DNA from: JACKFB01 sp041389525
GTDB taxonomy: Bacteria; Myxococcota_A; UBA9042; PHBI01; JACKFB01
Direction of reading: 5' to 3'
Assembly: GCA_041389525.1 (NCBI GenBank)
Contig: JAWKRR010000044.1
Location: forward strand, 1 to 64,000
DNA length: 64,000 nt
How positions within the stretch are numbered: the stretch's first letter is position 1; every line of letters begins with the position of its first letter. This document shows positions 42,167-51,253 of the stretch, one piece after another. Below the pieces are notes generated by a model. It was given only the letters and a program-made list of their open reading frames with translations. It was not told where the DNA came from and did not search any database. The position numbers and the translations under genes were made by a program.

Positions 42167-43704
42167 CGATCCGCCGCGTCGAGCAGCGCGCCGGACACCA
42201 CCAGCGCGCGACTCGCCGCGATGTCGATGTGCAGCTCGCGGTCTTCGACGAAGGGCGGAATCGAGCGTGAGCGCAGCTCGCAGGCCGCCTCCACGCCGCG
42301 CCCCGGTCGCAGCCCGCGCAGCCGCACGCCCTCCCCGGCGACCAGCGCCTCAATGGCCAGCACGTGCTCGAGGTGCTCGACGACCATGGCGAAGTGCCGC
42401 GCCGACGTCATCCCCATGGACACGTGGTCCTCGCGGTCGGCCGAGGTCGGCACCGAGTCGATGCTCTTGGGGTGCGCTAGGGCCCGCGACTCGCTCACCA
42501 GAGAGGCCGCGGTCACCTGCGCCATCATGAACCCGCTGTCCAGGCCGCGCGTCGCCGCCAAGAAGGCCGGCAGCCCGCGGTTGAGGTGCGGGTCGACCAG
42601 CTGAGCGACGCGGCGCTCCGCGATGGAGGCGAGGTCGACGGCCGCCAGCGAGGCGACGTCAAGGGCTGCAGCCACCGGCTGGCCGTGGAAGTTGCCGCCG
42701 GACTGAATCGCGCCGCCGGGAAGCACCAACGGGTTGTCGGTGACCGAACCCAGCTCGACCTCGAGGACGCCGCGCGCGTAGGCGATAAGGTCGCGGGCGG
42801 ACCCGTGAACCTGGGGCATGCAGCGCAGCGAGTAGGCGTCCTGGACCTCAGCGCAGTCGATGTGGCTCTGCACGATCTCGCTGTCCTCGAGCAGCGCGCG
42901 GAGGTGGGCGGCGCTGGCCAACGCGCCCGCGTGGGGCCGCAGCGCGACGATCGCGAGGTCGAAGGGGCGCACCGACCCGCGCATCGCCTCCAGACTCATC
43001 GCGCCAGTGACGTCGGCGGTCTGCACCGCGCGCTCGGCCCGAGCCAGGGCGAGACAGCCCACCGCGAGCATGCCCTGGGTCCCGTTGATGAGAGACAACC
43101 CCTCTTTGGCGCCCAACACCAGCGGCTCGAGGCCTGCGTGACGGAGCGCCTCGGCGCCGCTGACCGGCTCGCCATCGACATGCGCGCGCCCTTCCCCGAT
43201 GAGCACCAGCGCGAGATGGGCCAAGGGCGCGAGGTCGCCGGACGCGCCCACCGAACCCTGGCCGGGGATGTCGGGGACCACGCCGCTCGCCAGCAGCGCG
43301 AGCAGCCGCTCGACCACCACAGGGCGCACGCCGGACGCCCCGAGGGCGAGCACGTGCGCCCTGAGCAGCATCATCGCGCGCACGACCTCAGGCGGGAGCA
43401 GCGCCCCGACCCCCGCCGCATGAGAGCGCAGCAGTCGGACCTGCACCCGCTCGAGATCGGCGGCGCTGATCCGCACCTCGGCCAGCGCGCCGAAGCCCGT
43501 GTTTATCCCGTATGTCGCGGGGGAGTCGGCGGCGAGGCGCGACTCGACCGCAGCGCGTGCCTGGAGCATCCGATCTCGGGCTGGCGCTCCAAGCTCGCAG
43601 CGCGCCCTGCCCTCCGCCACGGCGATCACGTCGTCGAGCGCTAGCGCCTCGCCGACGCTCACGACGCCACGCGGGGCCGCGGTCGGAATGCCTGGATGGC
43701 TCAT
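42133..43704 (-). CDS. hutH: Histidine ammonia-lyase HutH
   Basis: This 523-residue cytoplasmic enzyme converts L-histidine to urocanate and ammonia, the first step of histidine breakdown. The triad Ala-Ser-Gly of GSVGASGDLAPLAHL (about residues 154-156 here) cyclises to the MIO electrophile. Other family signatures are YGINTGFGALA, LINGTQGMLA, QDAYSLRCMPQVHGS, SVTDNPLVL and SGGNFHGQPVA. Tyrosine or phenylalanine ammonia-lyase is less likely, but the substrate loop was not compared. Start: ATG 43704 (MSHPG) is chosen; ATG 43716 and 43740 are in frame alternatives without better ribosome sites. No hutU, hutI or hutG is adjacent, so the rest of the pathway must lie elsewhere. Confidence 0.92.
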   Translation of the reverse strand: MSHPGIPTAAPRGVVSVGEALALDDVIAVAEGRARCELGAPARDRMLQARAAVESRLAADSPATYGINTGFGALAEVRISAADLERVQVRLLRSHAAGVGALLPPEVVRAMMLLRAHVLALGASGVRPVVVERLLALLASGVVPDIPGQGSVGASGDLAPLAHLALVLIGEGRAHVDGEPVSGAEALRHAGLEPLVLGAKEGLSLINGTQGMLAVGCLALARAERAVQTADVTGAMSLEAMRGSVRPFDLAIVALRPHAGALASAAHLRALLEDSEIVQSHIDCAEVQDAYSLRCMPQVHGSARDLIAYARGVLEVELGSVTDNPLVLPGGAIQSGGNFHGQPVAAALDVASLAAVDLASIAERRVAQLVDPHLNRGLPAFLAATRGLDSGFMMAQVTAASLVSESRALAHPKSIDSVPTSADREDHVSMGMTSARHFAMVVEHLEHVLAIEALVAGEGVRLRGLRPGRGVEAACELRSRSIPPFVEDRELHIDIAASRALVVSGALLDAADRYSTQNESPAS

Positions 43705-43838
43705 GGGCCTTACCATCGCCGCGCTGCGTTCCGGAGGCAATGGCGCGGGCGGCGGCGAGCGCCCGAACCCTCGGATAGTGATGGCGGGCCGACGGCCATC
43801 CGACTACGCTTTGCGCCTCGCTGCGCGTGGAGGTCACT

Positions 43839-44900
43839 GTGGAGTCGAAGCGGTTCAGGATCGGCGTCATCGGCGGCGACGGTATCGGCCCGGAGGTCAC
43901 GAAGGAGGCGATGAAGGTGCTCTGCGCCGCCTCGGGGGAGTCGACCTTCGCGTTCGACGTGCTGCCCTACGGCGCGGACTACACGATCGAGACGGGCGTG
44001 ACGCTGCCCGCTGGCGAGATGGAGCGGTTCGCGCGCGATTACGACGCGCTCCTGCTGGGCGCCCTGGGCGACCCGCGCATCCCGGACATGCGCCACGCGG
44101 TCGACATCTTGATGGGCGCGCGCCAGAAGCTGGACCTCTACATCAACAAGCGCCCGGTGCGCCTGCTGGACGACCGGCTCTCGCCGCTGAAAGACCGCCG
44201 GCGAGGCGACATCGACCTCGTCATCTTTCGCGAGAACACCGAGGGCGCGTACGCGGGGATCGGTGGGGCGCTCAAGCCGGGCACCCGGGACGAGGTCGCC
44301 ATCACCGAGATGATCGCGACCTACAAGGGCACCGAGCGCATCGTGCGCGCCGCCTTTGAGTGGGCGACCGCGAACGGGCGCGGCCGCGTGTGCATGGCGT
44401 CCAAGTACAACGCCATCCCGCACGCCCACGGCCTGTGGGCTCGCGTGTTTCGTGAGGTGAGCGCTGAGTTTCCGAACATCGAGGCGACCGCGCTCTTCGC
44501 GGACGTGGTCGCCATGGAGTTGGTCCGCGACCCGACGCGCTTCGACGTCATCGTGACCTCCAACCTGCTCGGCGACATCCTGAGCGACCTGGCTGCCCAG
44601 ATCGTCGGAGGCATCGGTCTCGCGCCCTCGGCGAACATCCACCCTGGTCGCACCTCGCTCTTTGAGCCCGTGCATGGCTCTGCGCCCGATATCGCTGGCC
44701 GCGGCTTGGCGAACCCGCTGGCCGCGGTGCTGACCGGCGCGATGATGTTGCGATACCTGGACCGCCGCGACGACGCCGCCCGCGTCGAGCGCGCCGTGGA
44801 CATCGTCTTGGCCGAGGGATCGACCACGCCGGATCTCGGCGGGAGCCTGTCGACCCAGCAGGCAGGCGACGCGGTGGTGGCGGCGCTGGGCCGCGCTTAG
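43839..44900 (+). CDS. 3-isopropylmalate dehydrogenase-like enzyme (LeuB family)
   Basis: The 353-residue enzyme belongs to the beta-decarboxylating dehydrogenase family (isopropylmalate, tartrate, isocitrate, homoisocitrate). Motifs: IGVIGGDGIGPEV, GARQKLDLYINKRPVRLL (substrate Arg region), DLVIFRENTEGAYAGIGG, VTSNLLGDILSDLAAQIVGG (metal Asp residues) and LFEPVHGSAPDIAGRGLANP (NAD site; the HGSAPDIAG form favours NAD). LeuB is the most likely activity. GTG 43839 is preferred to GTG 43827, because GGAGG at 43829-43833 lies 5 nt before it. It is divergent from hutH and precedes the thiolase and LeuA-like genes on the same strand. Confidence 0.85.
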   Translation: MESKRFRIGVIGGDGIGPEVTKEAMKVLCAASGESTFAFDVLPYGADYTIETGVTLPAGEMERFARDYDALLLGALGDPRIPDMRHAVDILMGARQKLDLYINKRPVRLLDDRLSPLKDRRRGDIDLVIFRENTEGAYAGIGGALKPGTRDEVAITEMIATYKGTERIVRAAFEWATANGRGRVCMASKYNAIPHAHGLWARVFREVSAEFPNIEATALFADVVAMELVRDPTRFDVIVTSNLLGDILSDLAAQIVGGIGLAPSANIHPGRTSLFEPVHGSAPDIAGRGLANPLAAVLTGAMMLRYLDRRDDAARVERAVDIVLAEGSTTPDLGGSLSTQQAGDAVVAALGRA

Positions 44901-44943
44901 TTTTCCGCGCAATCGCTCGCGCGCACCCCGGCGCGTCCGCCCG

Positions 44944-44972
44944 TTGGGCGCCCCGCGGAGGCGTGCTATGAA
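44944..44972 (+). promoter_or_regulatory. Candidate promoter of the thiolase-LeuA-like pair
   Basis: TTGGGC (44944-44949) and TATGAA (44967-44972) are 17 nt apart, with TG at the extended -10 position (TGCTATGAA), about 50 nt before the ATG. Confidence 0.5.
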
Positions 44973-45020
44973 CCCACCACTCGCGCAGGTCGCCCGCGCG
45001 CCCTAGCCCTCGGAGTCGTC

Positions 45021-46211
45021 ATGAAACAGCTCGGCAAAGACATCGTCATCGTCGCCGCGAAGCGCACGCCCTTCGGCAGCTTCAACGGCAGCCTCGCCTC
45101 CCTCTCCGCGACCGACCTGGGCGTCCACGCGGCGAAGGCGGCGCTTGAGGCCGGGGGCGTGGACCCTGCGGACATCGACGCCGTGGTCTTCGGCAACGTC
45201 GTGCAGTCCTCCAAAGACGCCATCTACCTGGCGCGCCACGTGGGCCTCCGAGCCGGCGTGCCCGAGAGCGTGCCGGCCTTGACGGTGAACCGGCTGTGCG
45301 GGTCCGGATTTCAGGCCGTGGTGAACGCGGCCCAGGAGATCCTGACCGGTCAGGCCACCGCGGTGCTGTGCGGTGGGGCCGAGTCCATGAGCCAGGCGCC
45401 CTACGTCATGTGGGGTGCACGCCAGGGCCTGAAGCTCGGCGCGCAGCCGATGAGCGACTATCTGTGGGACTCGCTCTACGACACCTACGCCGGCGCCCCG
45501 ATGAGCCAGACCGCCGAGAACCTCGCGAAGCGCTACGAGATCGGGCGCGACGAGTCCGACGCCTACGCCGTGGTCAGCCAGCAGCGCTTCGCGGCCGCGC
45601 AGACCGCGGGCACCTTCGACGCGGAGCTCTCCCCGGTGACCATCGCGTCTCGGAAAGGCGACACCACGGTGTCTCGAGACGAATACAACCGCCCCGACAC
45701 CAACATCGCGACGCTGGCGAAGCTGCGCTCGGCGTTTGGGGAAGGCGGGATCATCACCGCTGGCAACGCCTCCGGCATCAACGACGGCGCCGCGGCCATG
45801 GTGGTCACCACCGCCGAGCGCGCCAAAGAGCGCGGGTGGACGCCGCTGTGCCGCCTCGTGTCGTGGGGCGTGAGCGGCTGCGACCCGAAGATCATGGGGA
45901 TCGGCCCCGTCGGCGCGGTGAAGAACGCGCTGTGCATGGCCGACGTCGCGATCGGCGACGTGGACCTGGTCGAGGTCAATGAGGCGTTCGCGCCGCAGTT
46001 CCTCGCCGTCGAGCGCGAGCTGGGCCTCGACCGCGAGCGCACCAACGTCAACGGCGGCGCCATCGCGGTGGGCCACCCGCTCGCCGCGTCCGGCGCGCGC
46101 ATCACCGCGCACCTGGCCCACGAACTTCGACGCCGCGGCGCCCGGCTCGGCGTGGGGTCGGCCTGTATCGGCGGCGGACAGGGCATCGCGCTGCTCCTCG
46201 AGACGGTCTAA
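45021..46211 (+). CDS. Acetyl-CoA acyltransferase (thiolase)
   Basis: The 396-residue cytoplasmic enzyme is a type II thiolase, condensing two acyl-CoA units or cleaving 3-ketoacyl-CoA. Nucleophile Cys93 sits in VNRLCGSGFQA; EVNEAFAPQF, NGGAIAVGHPLAASGAR (His) and Cys382 in GSACIGGGQG complete the active site. The motif set fits acetyl-CoA C-acetyltransferase (AtoB/PhaA-like) best. GGAG at 45012-45015 serves the ATG at 45021. The LeuA-like gene begins 2 nt after the stop, so the two are very likely co-translated. Confidence 0.92.
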   Translation: MKQLGKDIVIVAAKRTPFGSFNGSLASLSATDLGVHAAKAALEAGGVDPADIDAVVFGNVVQSSKDAIYLARHVGLRAGVPESVPALTVNRLCGSGFQAVVNAAQEILTGQATAVLCGGAESMSQAPYVMWGARQGLKLGAQPMSDYLWDSLYDTYAGAPMSQTAENLAKRYEIGRDESDAYAVVSQQRFAAAQTAGTFDAELSPVTIASRKGDTTVSRDEYNRPDTNIATLAKLRSAFGEGGIITAGNASGINDGAAAMVVTTAERAKERGWTPLCRLVSWGVSGCDPKIMGIGPVGAVKNALCMADVAIGDVDLVEVNEAFAPQFLAVERELGLDRERTNVNGGAIAVGHPLAASGARITAHLAHELRRRGARLGVGSACIGGGQGIALLLETV

Positions 46212-46213
46212 AC

Positions 46214-47467
46214 ATGGCACGCCCTGGCGAAGACGAGCTCTTTTACGACTGGAACCGCGTCGGGTTCGAAGGCCCGCTCGTGCAGGGCAAGATCTCGCTG
46301 CTCGACGAGACGCTGCGCGACGGGATCCAGTCGCCCAGCGCGGTCGACCCGTCGATCGAGGACAAGAAGCAGATCCTCCGGTACATGGCGCGCCTCGGGA
46401 TTCGATATGCCGACGTGGGGTTGCCCGGCGCCGGCAAGCGCGCGGTCGAGGACGTCCAGGCCCTGTGCGAGACCATCCGCGACGAGAAGCTGCCCATTCG
46501 GCCGGGCTGCGCCGCGCGCACCCATCCGAACGACATCCAGCCGATCATCGACCTGTCGCGTGAGACGGGCCTTCAGCTGGAGGTGCTAACCTTCTTGGGC
46601 ACCAGCCCGATCCGGCAGTACGCGGAGAACTGGGATCTCGACAAGCTCGAGCGCCTGGTGGCGACCGCCGTCGACATGGCGGTGAAGGCTGAGCTTCCCG
46701 TCGCCTTCGTGACCGAAGACACCGTGCGTTCCAGCCCCAAGACCCTCGAGCGGCTGTTCCGCACCGCTATAGACCACGGGGCACAGCGGCTCGTCCTCTG
46801 CGACACGGTCGGCCACGCGACGCCCGATGGCATTCGCGCGCTGGTCGAGTGGACGCGCGACCTGGTCGAGCGCAGCGGCGCGACGGTGGGCCTGGATTGG
46901 CACGGCCACAACGACCGCGGGCTGGCGGTGGTCAACTCGCTGTACGCCGCCCAGTACGGGTGCGACCGGATCCACGGGACGGCCCTGGGCATCGGCGAGC
47001 GCGTGGGCAACGCGGCGCTGGACCAGATCCTCGTCAACCTGCGCCTGCTCGAGGCGCTGGACTGTGACCTCTCAGCCCTGATGGCCTACTGCCGGACGGT
47101 CAGCGAGGCGACAAAGACCCCCATCCCCCGGAACTACCCCGTCGTGGGGGAGGACGCGTTCCGCACGGCGACGGGCGTTCACGCGGCCGCCATCATCAAG
47201 GCGCGGGAGAAGGGGGACGCGTGGCTGGCCGACCGCGTCTATTCGGGCGTCCCCGCCAGCATGGTCGGCAAGCACCAGGTCATCGAGATCGGCCACATGT
47301 CCGGTGAATCGAACGTCACGGCGTGGCTGGCCGACCGCGGCTACGAGCCCTCCCCCGCGCTGGTGGCCGAGGTCTTCCGCGCGGCGAAGCGCTCCAAGCG
47401 CACGCTGCACGACGACGAGATCCTCGCCATCGTGCGTGGATTTACCTCCGCCCCTGGCGAGGCGTGA
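46214..47467 (+). CDS. 2-isopropylmalate synthase-like aldol-condensing enzyme without regulatory domain
   Basis: The 417-residue protein is a DRE-TIM metallolyase of the LeuA, homocitrate synthase and citramalate synthase group, condensing acetyl-CoA with a 2-keto acid. ISLLDETLRDGIQSPSAV has the catalytic Arg/Asp, VLCDTVGHATPDGI and DWHGHNDRGLAVVNSL the metal His pair, and ALGIGERVGNAALDQI the glycine-rich closing motif. About 80-100 residues follow the barrel (VHAAAIIKAREKG.., MSGESNV), but the C-terminal leucine-binding LeuA dimer domain is missing, so leucine feedback is not expected. The exact keto acid is unknown. The upstream LeuB-like enzyme could catalyse a later step of the same chain extension. 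Confidence 0.85.
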   Translation: MARPGEDELFYDWNRVGFEGPLVQGKISLLDETLRDGIQSPSAVDPSIEDKKQILRYMARLGIRYADVGLPGAGKRAVEDVQALCETIRDEKLPIRPGCAARTHPNDIQPIIDLSRETGLQLEVLTFLGTSPIRQYAENWDLDKLERLVATAVDMAVKAELPVAFVTEDTVRSSPKTLERLFRTAIDHGAQRLVLCDTVGHATPDGIRALVEWTRDLVERSGATVGLDWHGHNDRGLAVVNSLYAAQYGCDRIHGTALGIGERVGNAALDQILVNLRLLEALDCDLSALMAYCRTVSEATKTPIPRNYPVVGEDAFRTATGVHAAAIIKAREKGDAWLADRVYSGVPASMVGKHQVIEIGHMSGESNVTAWLADRGYEPSPALVAEVFRAAKRSKRTLHDDEILAIVRGFTSAPGEA

Positions 47468-47689
47468 GCGACCCGCAGGGCTAGAGAGCCGACGCACGGA
47501 CCTCCCGTCGCATCTACTCGGCCCCGCGGCGCACGGCGGCGTTGCACCTCGTCGCCGTGCTACAGCACGGGTCCTCGCCGCGTCTTGCCGAGCACCACGG
47601 TGCCGAGCACTCGCTCGGTCCGCGCTGTGGGCCGGCTCTCTAGCGGATTCGCCAGCCCTGCGCGGTGAGGCGCGCGTCCCGGCCTCGGC
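47468..47689. terminator. Convergent gap with two small hairpins
   Basis: The gap between the LeuA-like gene and the convergent TSP3 lipoprotein has CCGTGC/GCACGG (47555-47570, loop TACA) and CCGAGC/GCTCGG (47603-47618, loop ACTC). Both are short and GC-rich without U-tract, and may end transcription in either direction. Confidence 0.35.
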
Positions 47690-50600
47690 CTAGAAGCAGC
47701 GCTGGGTCCGCGTCTCGGTCTTGTCCGCGCAGAAGTTGAACGACTGCGTGTGGCAGCCCGACTGCCAAGTCTTGGTCTCGCCGCACGCGGCCACGCCTCC
47801 GCGCCAGCCGGTCTTCCCGCCGTCGCAGATCAGCCCGAAGATGGCGCCCGAGCAGCCGCTTCCGAGCGCTGTGTACTCGCGCGTCTCGATGCCGTCGCAG
47901 TTGTAGTCGAAGCCGCCACCCGGCAACGCGACCGTGTTCCAGCCGGCCGCGCCTGGGAAGGCCAGCTTCGACTTGTCGTTGCAGTCCTGGTCGTTGGTCG
48001 CGGTGTACTTCGTCGCCACGTTGGGCGAGCACGCCGAGACGGCCGGCTTCGAACCGTCGCCAAACCCGTCGCCGTCCCCGTCGTAGTAGTAGAGCGCGTT
48101 CATCGCCGTGTCTTCGTCGGTGATCCCGTCGCAGTCGTTGTCGAGGCCATCGCAGACCTCGCTGGCGCCCGCGTGGGTGTTGCTGGCGAGGTCGTTGCAG
48201 TCGCCGCCCGCAAACGAGATGGCCTTGAACAAGCCCGTGGGAGCGCACAGGCACTTGCCGGGCGCGCCGTTGGCGTAGAAGCCGTCTCCGTCCAGGTCGA
48301 TGTGATAGAAGAGGCAGCCCTGGGCGCCCTCCTCGTCCGTCAGCCCGTCGCAGTCATCGTCGATGCCGTTGCACTGCTCGATCTGGCCCGTCGACACGTT
48401 GGGGTTCTTCGGCTGGCAATCGCTGCCGTTGGCGACGCCGTCGTTGTCCATGTCGTCGTCACAGACGTCCCCGTACTTGTCGAAGTCGTAGTTCGCCTGG
48501 TCGAAGTTCGCGATGAGCGGGCAGTTGTCAGCGGCATCCGCGATCTGGTCGCCGTCTTTATCGCCGTCGCAGGTGTCACCGATCTTGTCGCCGTCGGTGT
48601 CGGTCTGCGCCTCGTTCCAATTCAGCGGGCAGTTGTCGTCCGCGTCGGCGACACCGTCGTTGTCGTCGTCGGGGTCGCAGTCGTTGCCGATGCCGTCTTG
48701 GTCAGGCTGGTCGGCCTGGCCGGCGTTCTTCGTCAGCGGGCAGTTGTCGATCTCGTCCGGCACGCCGTCGTTGTCGTCGTCCGGGTCGCAGGCGTTGCCC
48801 ATCGAGTCGCCGTCGGTGTTGAGCTGGTCTGAGTTCGCCAGCGCGGGGCAGTTGTCCGCGAGGTCGTTGACGCCGTCGTTGTCGTCGTCGTTGTCGCAGA
48901 CGTCGCCGACGCCATCCTTGTCCAGGTCCTCCTGCTGCGGATTGGCGTCCAAGGGGCAGTTGTCGGACACGTCGGGCTTGCCGTCGTTGTCGTCGTCGGC
49001 GTCGCAGACGTCGCCCTGCGCGTCCTTGTCGTTGTTGGCCTGGTCGGGGTTGAACTGGAGCGGGCAGTTGTCGGCGGCGTCCAGCGTCCCGTCGTTGTCG
49101 TCATCGGGGTCGCAGACGTCGCCGATGCCGTCCTTGTCGTTGTCGGCCTGGTTCTTGTTGGCGTCCTTCGGGCAGTTGTCCTGCGAATCGACCACGTCGT
49201 CGCCGTCGAAGTCGAAGTCGCAGACGTCGCCGATTCCGTCCTTGTCCAGGTCCTGCTGGTCGGTGTTGAAGAGCAGCGGGCAGTTGTCCAGCGGGTCCGG
49301 CACACCGTCGCCGTCATCATCGCTGTCACAGACGTCGCCAAGCTTGTCCGCGTCGGTGTCCTTCTGGTTGAAGTTCGCGTCCAGCGGGCAGTTGTCGTTG
49401 ACGTCCAGCACGCCGTCGCCGTCGTCGTCGTCGTCGCACGCGTTTCCGAACGCGTCACCGTCGAGGTTCAGCTGATCGGCGTTGGCGAGGTCGGGGCAGT
49501 TGTCGGTCGCGTTCGGGACGTTGTCGCCGTCGCGGTCGTCGTCGCAGATGTCGCCGATCTTGTCGTTGTCCGAGTCTTTCTGCGTCGGGTTGGCGATGAG
49601 CTTGCAGTTGTCGACGCCATCGGGGACGCCGTCGCCGTCATCGTCGTCGTCGCACACGTCGCCCTGCCCGTCCTTGTCGAGGTCGGACTGGTCGGTGTTC
49701 GCGGCGAAGGGGCAGTTGTCGGTCGTGTCGAGGACGCTGTCGTTGTCGTCATCGTCGTCGCAGGGGTTGCCCAACCCGTCTTTATCGTTGTCGTTTTGCT
49801 GGAAGTTCGAGTTCAGCGGGCAGTTGTCCTCGACGTCCGGCACCGTGTCGTTGTCGTCGTCCTGGTCGCACGCGTCGCCGCCGTCGGGGCTGAAGTCGCT
49901 GTTCTTCTGGTCAGCGTTCTTGATGAAGGGGCAGTTGTCCTGCTCGTTCGGCACCCCGTCGTCGTCGATGTCGGGGTCCACGCAGTCGGCCAGCTTGTCC
50001 TTGTCCGTGTCCGGGTAGCCGTCGTCGGTGATGCCGTTACAGTCGTTGTCGAACCCGTCGCAGATATCGGGCTTCGGGTCGGCGCCGACGCACTTGATCT
50101 CGCCGCCCACACAGGCCGACGTACCCGCGCAGCCGCCGTCGCCGTTCGGGTTGGGGATGACGCAGGTGCTGGCGGGAAATCCCTCGTCGGTGATGCCGTC
50201 GCAGTCGTCGTCGACGTTGTCGCAGTCCTCGACCTGAGCGGCGGCGCCGAGGCACGCACCGAGGCCTTCCGGCTCGCAAGAGCGGGCGCCCGGGCACGCG
50301 CCGAATTCGTTGATGACCTGACAGGGCGTCGCGACCTGCAGATCCACGGCGCGGGGCGAGCACTCGCACTCCTCGTCGATGGGAACGCACTGACGGTCGT
50401 TGGCGGCGGCGGCCCCCGGGATGGTCTGACACTCGTAGCCGACGGGGCACTCCGCGTCCGACGCCTCGCAGCGACGGCCACAGAAGCTGCCTGCGCCGCC
50501 ACTGGTCCCGGCGGGGATGCACAGGTGGCTCTGCCCGCCCTGCAGGGTGTTGCAGTCGGCGTTGGTGGTGCACGGATTGCAGAGATCGAGGTCGAGGGCC

Positions 50601-51010
50601 AAGCAGACGAAGACCGGGTCGCCGCCCGTGGCGAAGAACTCGCACGAGAAGCCATCGGGGCAGTTGTTGTCGCAGAGGCGCGAGCAGCGGTCTCCCTCGG
50701 GGGTGGGCAGGCAGAACTGGCTGAAGCACTCCTCGTTCTTCGAGCAGACCGCGCCGAACGCGCCGCCGTCGGGTGGCACGTCACTGACGACGTCGGTGAC
50801 CGGGCCACCATCGACATCCGCACCCGCGTCGGGCAGCACGATGACGTCGGGGAGCTGGAAGCCGTCGGTCCCGCTGTCGCCGCCGGCGTCCGCCACGTCG
50901 GTCACGCCGGTGTCGGTGTTTCCGGACGTATCACCGGAGGTACAACCCGTGCCAAGTACGGCCAGCGCGCCCAGGACGGCGAATGAGCCCGCCCAACCAC
51001 GATGCAACAT
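47690..51010 (-). CDS. Lipoprotein with fourteen TSP3 repeats and MopE-like motifs
   Basis: The 1106-residue product has a lipoprotein signal (LGTGC, Cys23) with GGAGG 4 nt before the ATG. An Asp/Thr/Val-rich linker (to 80) is followed by a Cys-rich region with EGF-like spacing (about 89-260), two MopE-like motifs (CDNVDDDCDGITDEG, CDGFDNDCNGITDDG), then fourteen classical Cys-containing TSP3 repeats (358-863; DNCP....N..Q.D.D.DG.GD.CD). More MopE-like motifs follow (CNGIDDDCDGLTDEE, CDGLDNDCDGITDED), and the C-terminal domain ends TRTQRCF. TSP3 repeats wrap calcium ions and are joined by disulphides between neighbours, so a rigid calcium-dependent rod on the cell surface is expected. Binding partner unknown. 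Confidence 0.88.
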   Translation of the reverse strand: MLHRGWAGSFAVLGALAVLGTGCTSGDTSGNTDTGVTDVADAGGDSGTDGFQLPDVIVLPDAGADVDGGPVTDVVSDVPPDGGAFGAVCSKNEECFSQFCLPTPEGDRCSRLCDNNCPDGFSCEFFATGGDPVFVCLALDLDLCNPCTTNADCNTLQGGQSHLCIPAGTSGGAGSFCGRRCEASDAECPVGYECQTIPGAAAANDRQCVPIDEECECSPRAVDLQVATPCQVINEFGACPGARSCEPEGLGACLGAAAQVEDCDNVDDDCDGITDEGFPASTCVIPNPNGDGGCAGTSACVGGEIKCVGADPKPDICDGFDNDCNGITDDGYPDTDKDKLADCVDPDIDDDGVPNEQDNCPFIKNADQKNSDFSPDGGDACDQDDDNDTVPDVEDNCPLNSNFQQNDNDKDGLGNPCDDDDDNDSVLDTTDNCPFAANTDQSDLDKDGQGDVCDDDDDGDGVPDGVDNCKLIANPTQKDSDNDKIGDICDDDRDGDNVPNATDNCPDLANADQLNLDGDAFGNACDDDDDGDGVLDVNDNCPLDANFNQKDTDADKLGDVCDSDDDGDGVPDPLDNCPLLFNTDQQDLDKDGIGDVCDFDFDGDDVVDSQDNCPKDANKNQADNDKDGIGDVCDPDDDNDGTLDAADNCPLQFNPDQANNDKDAQGDVCDADDDNDGKPDVSDNCPLDANPQQEDLDKDGVGDVCDNDDDNDGVNDLADNCPALANSDQLNTDGDSMGNACDPDDDNDGVPDEIDNCPLTKNAGQADQPDQDGIGNDCDPDDDNDGVADADDNCPLNWNEAQTDTDGDKIGDTCDGDKDGDQIADAADNCPLIANFDQANYDFDKYGDVCDDDMDNDGVANGSDCQPKNPNVSTGQIEQCNGIDDDCDGLTDEEGAQGCLFYHIDLDGDGFYANGAPGKCLCAPTGLFKAISFAGGDCNDLASNTHAGASEVCDGLDNDCDGITDEDTAMNALYYYDGDGDGFGDGSKPAVSACSPNVATKYTATNDQDCNDKSKLAFPGAAGWNTVALPGGGFDYNCDGIETREYTALGSGCSGAIFGLICDGGKTGWRGGVAACGETKTWQSGCHTQSFNFCADKTETRTQRCF
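48422..49939 (-). repeat. Fourteen tandem 108-bp TSP3 coding repeats
   Basis: Twelve units are exactly 36 codons and two (units 1 and 12) are 37. The order Cys-Pro near the start and Cys-Asp near position 23 is kept throughout, except unit 4, where DNCK replaces DNCP. Confidence 0.9.
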
Positions 51011-51050
51011 GTCTCCTCCCGTCGAGCGTCACGCGATAAAGCCGCGTCGC

Positions 51051-51056
51051 ATTGTA
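51051..51056 (-). promoter_or_regulatory. -10-like element for the TSP3 lipoprotein
   Basis: TACAAT on the minus strand lies 41 nt upstream of the ATG at 51010. A -35 at 17-nt spacing would be GGCTTC, which is weak. Confidence 0.3.
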
Positions 51057-51253
51057 GCCGCACGAGGGCGCCCGAAGCCACACACTACCGCGGGGGCCGA
51101 CACGTTCTGGTAACTCCTTGACCGTCTCGGCACGGCTGTCATAGGTTCCGCGCCCGCCTGCGGGTCCGCAACTGCAGTGATTTGCAGGCGATGGAGCATG
51201 CCGACGCTGGCCCAACTCGACAGCGTGCGGCGGGGCGCCACCGAGGATCGGCC

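Noticed and set aside
48422..49939. Regular 108-bp repeats resembling an array of CRISPR or satellite type
   Set aside because: The units are diverged at third positions, keep the reading frame and code for TSP3 repeats; there are no constant repeats with unique spacers.
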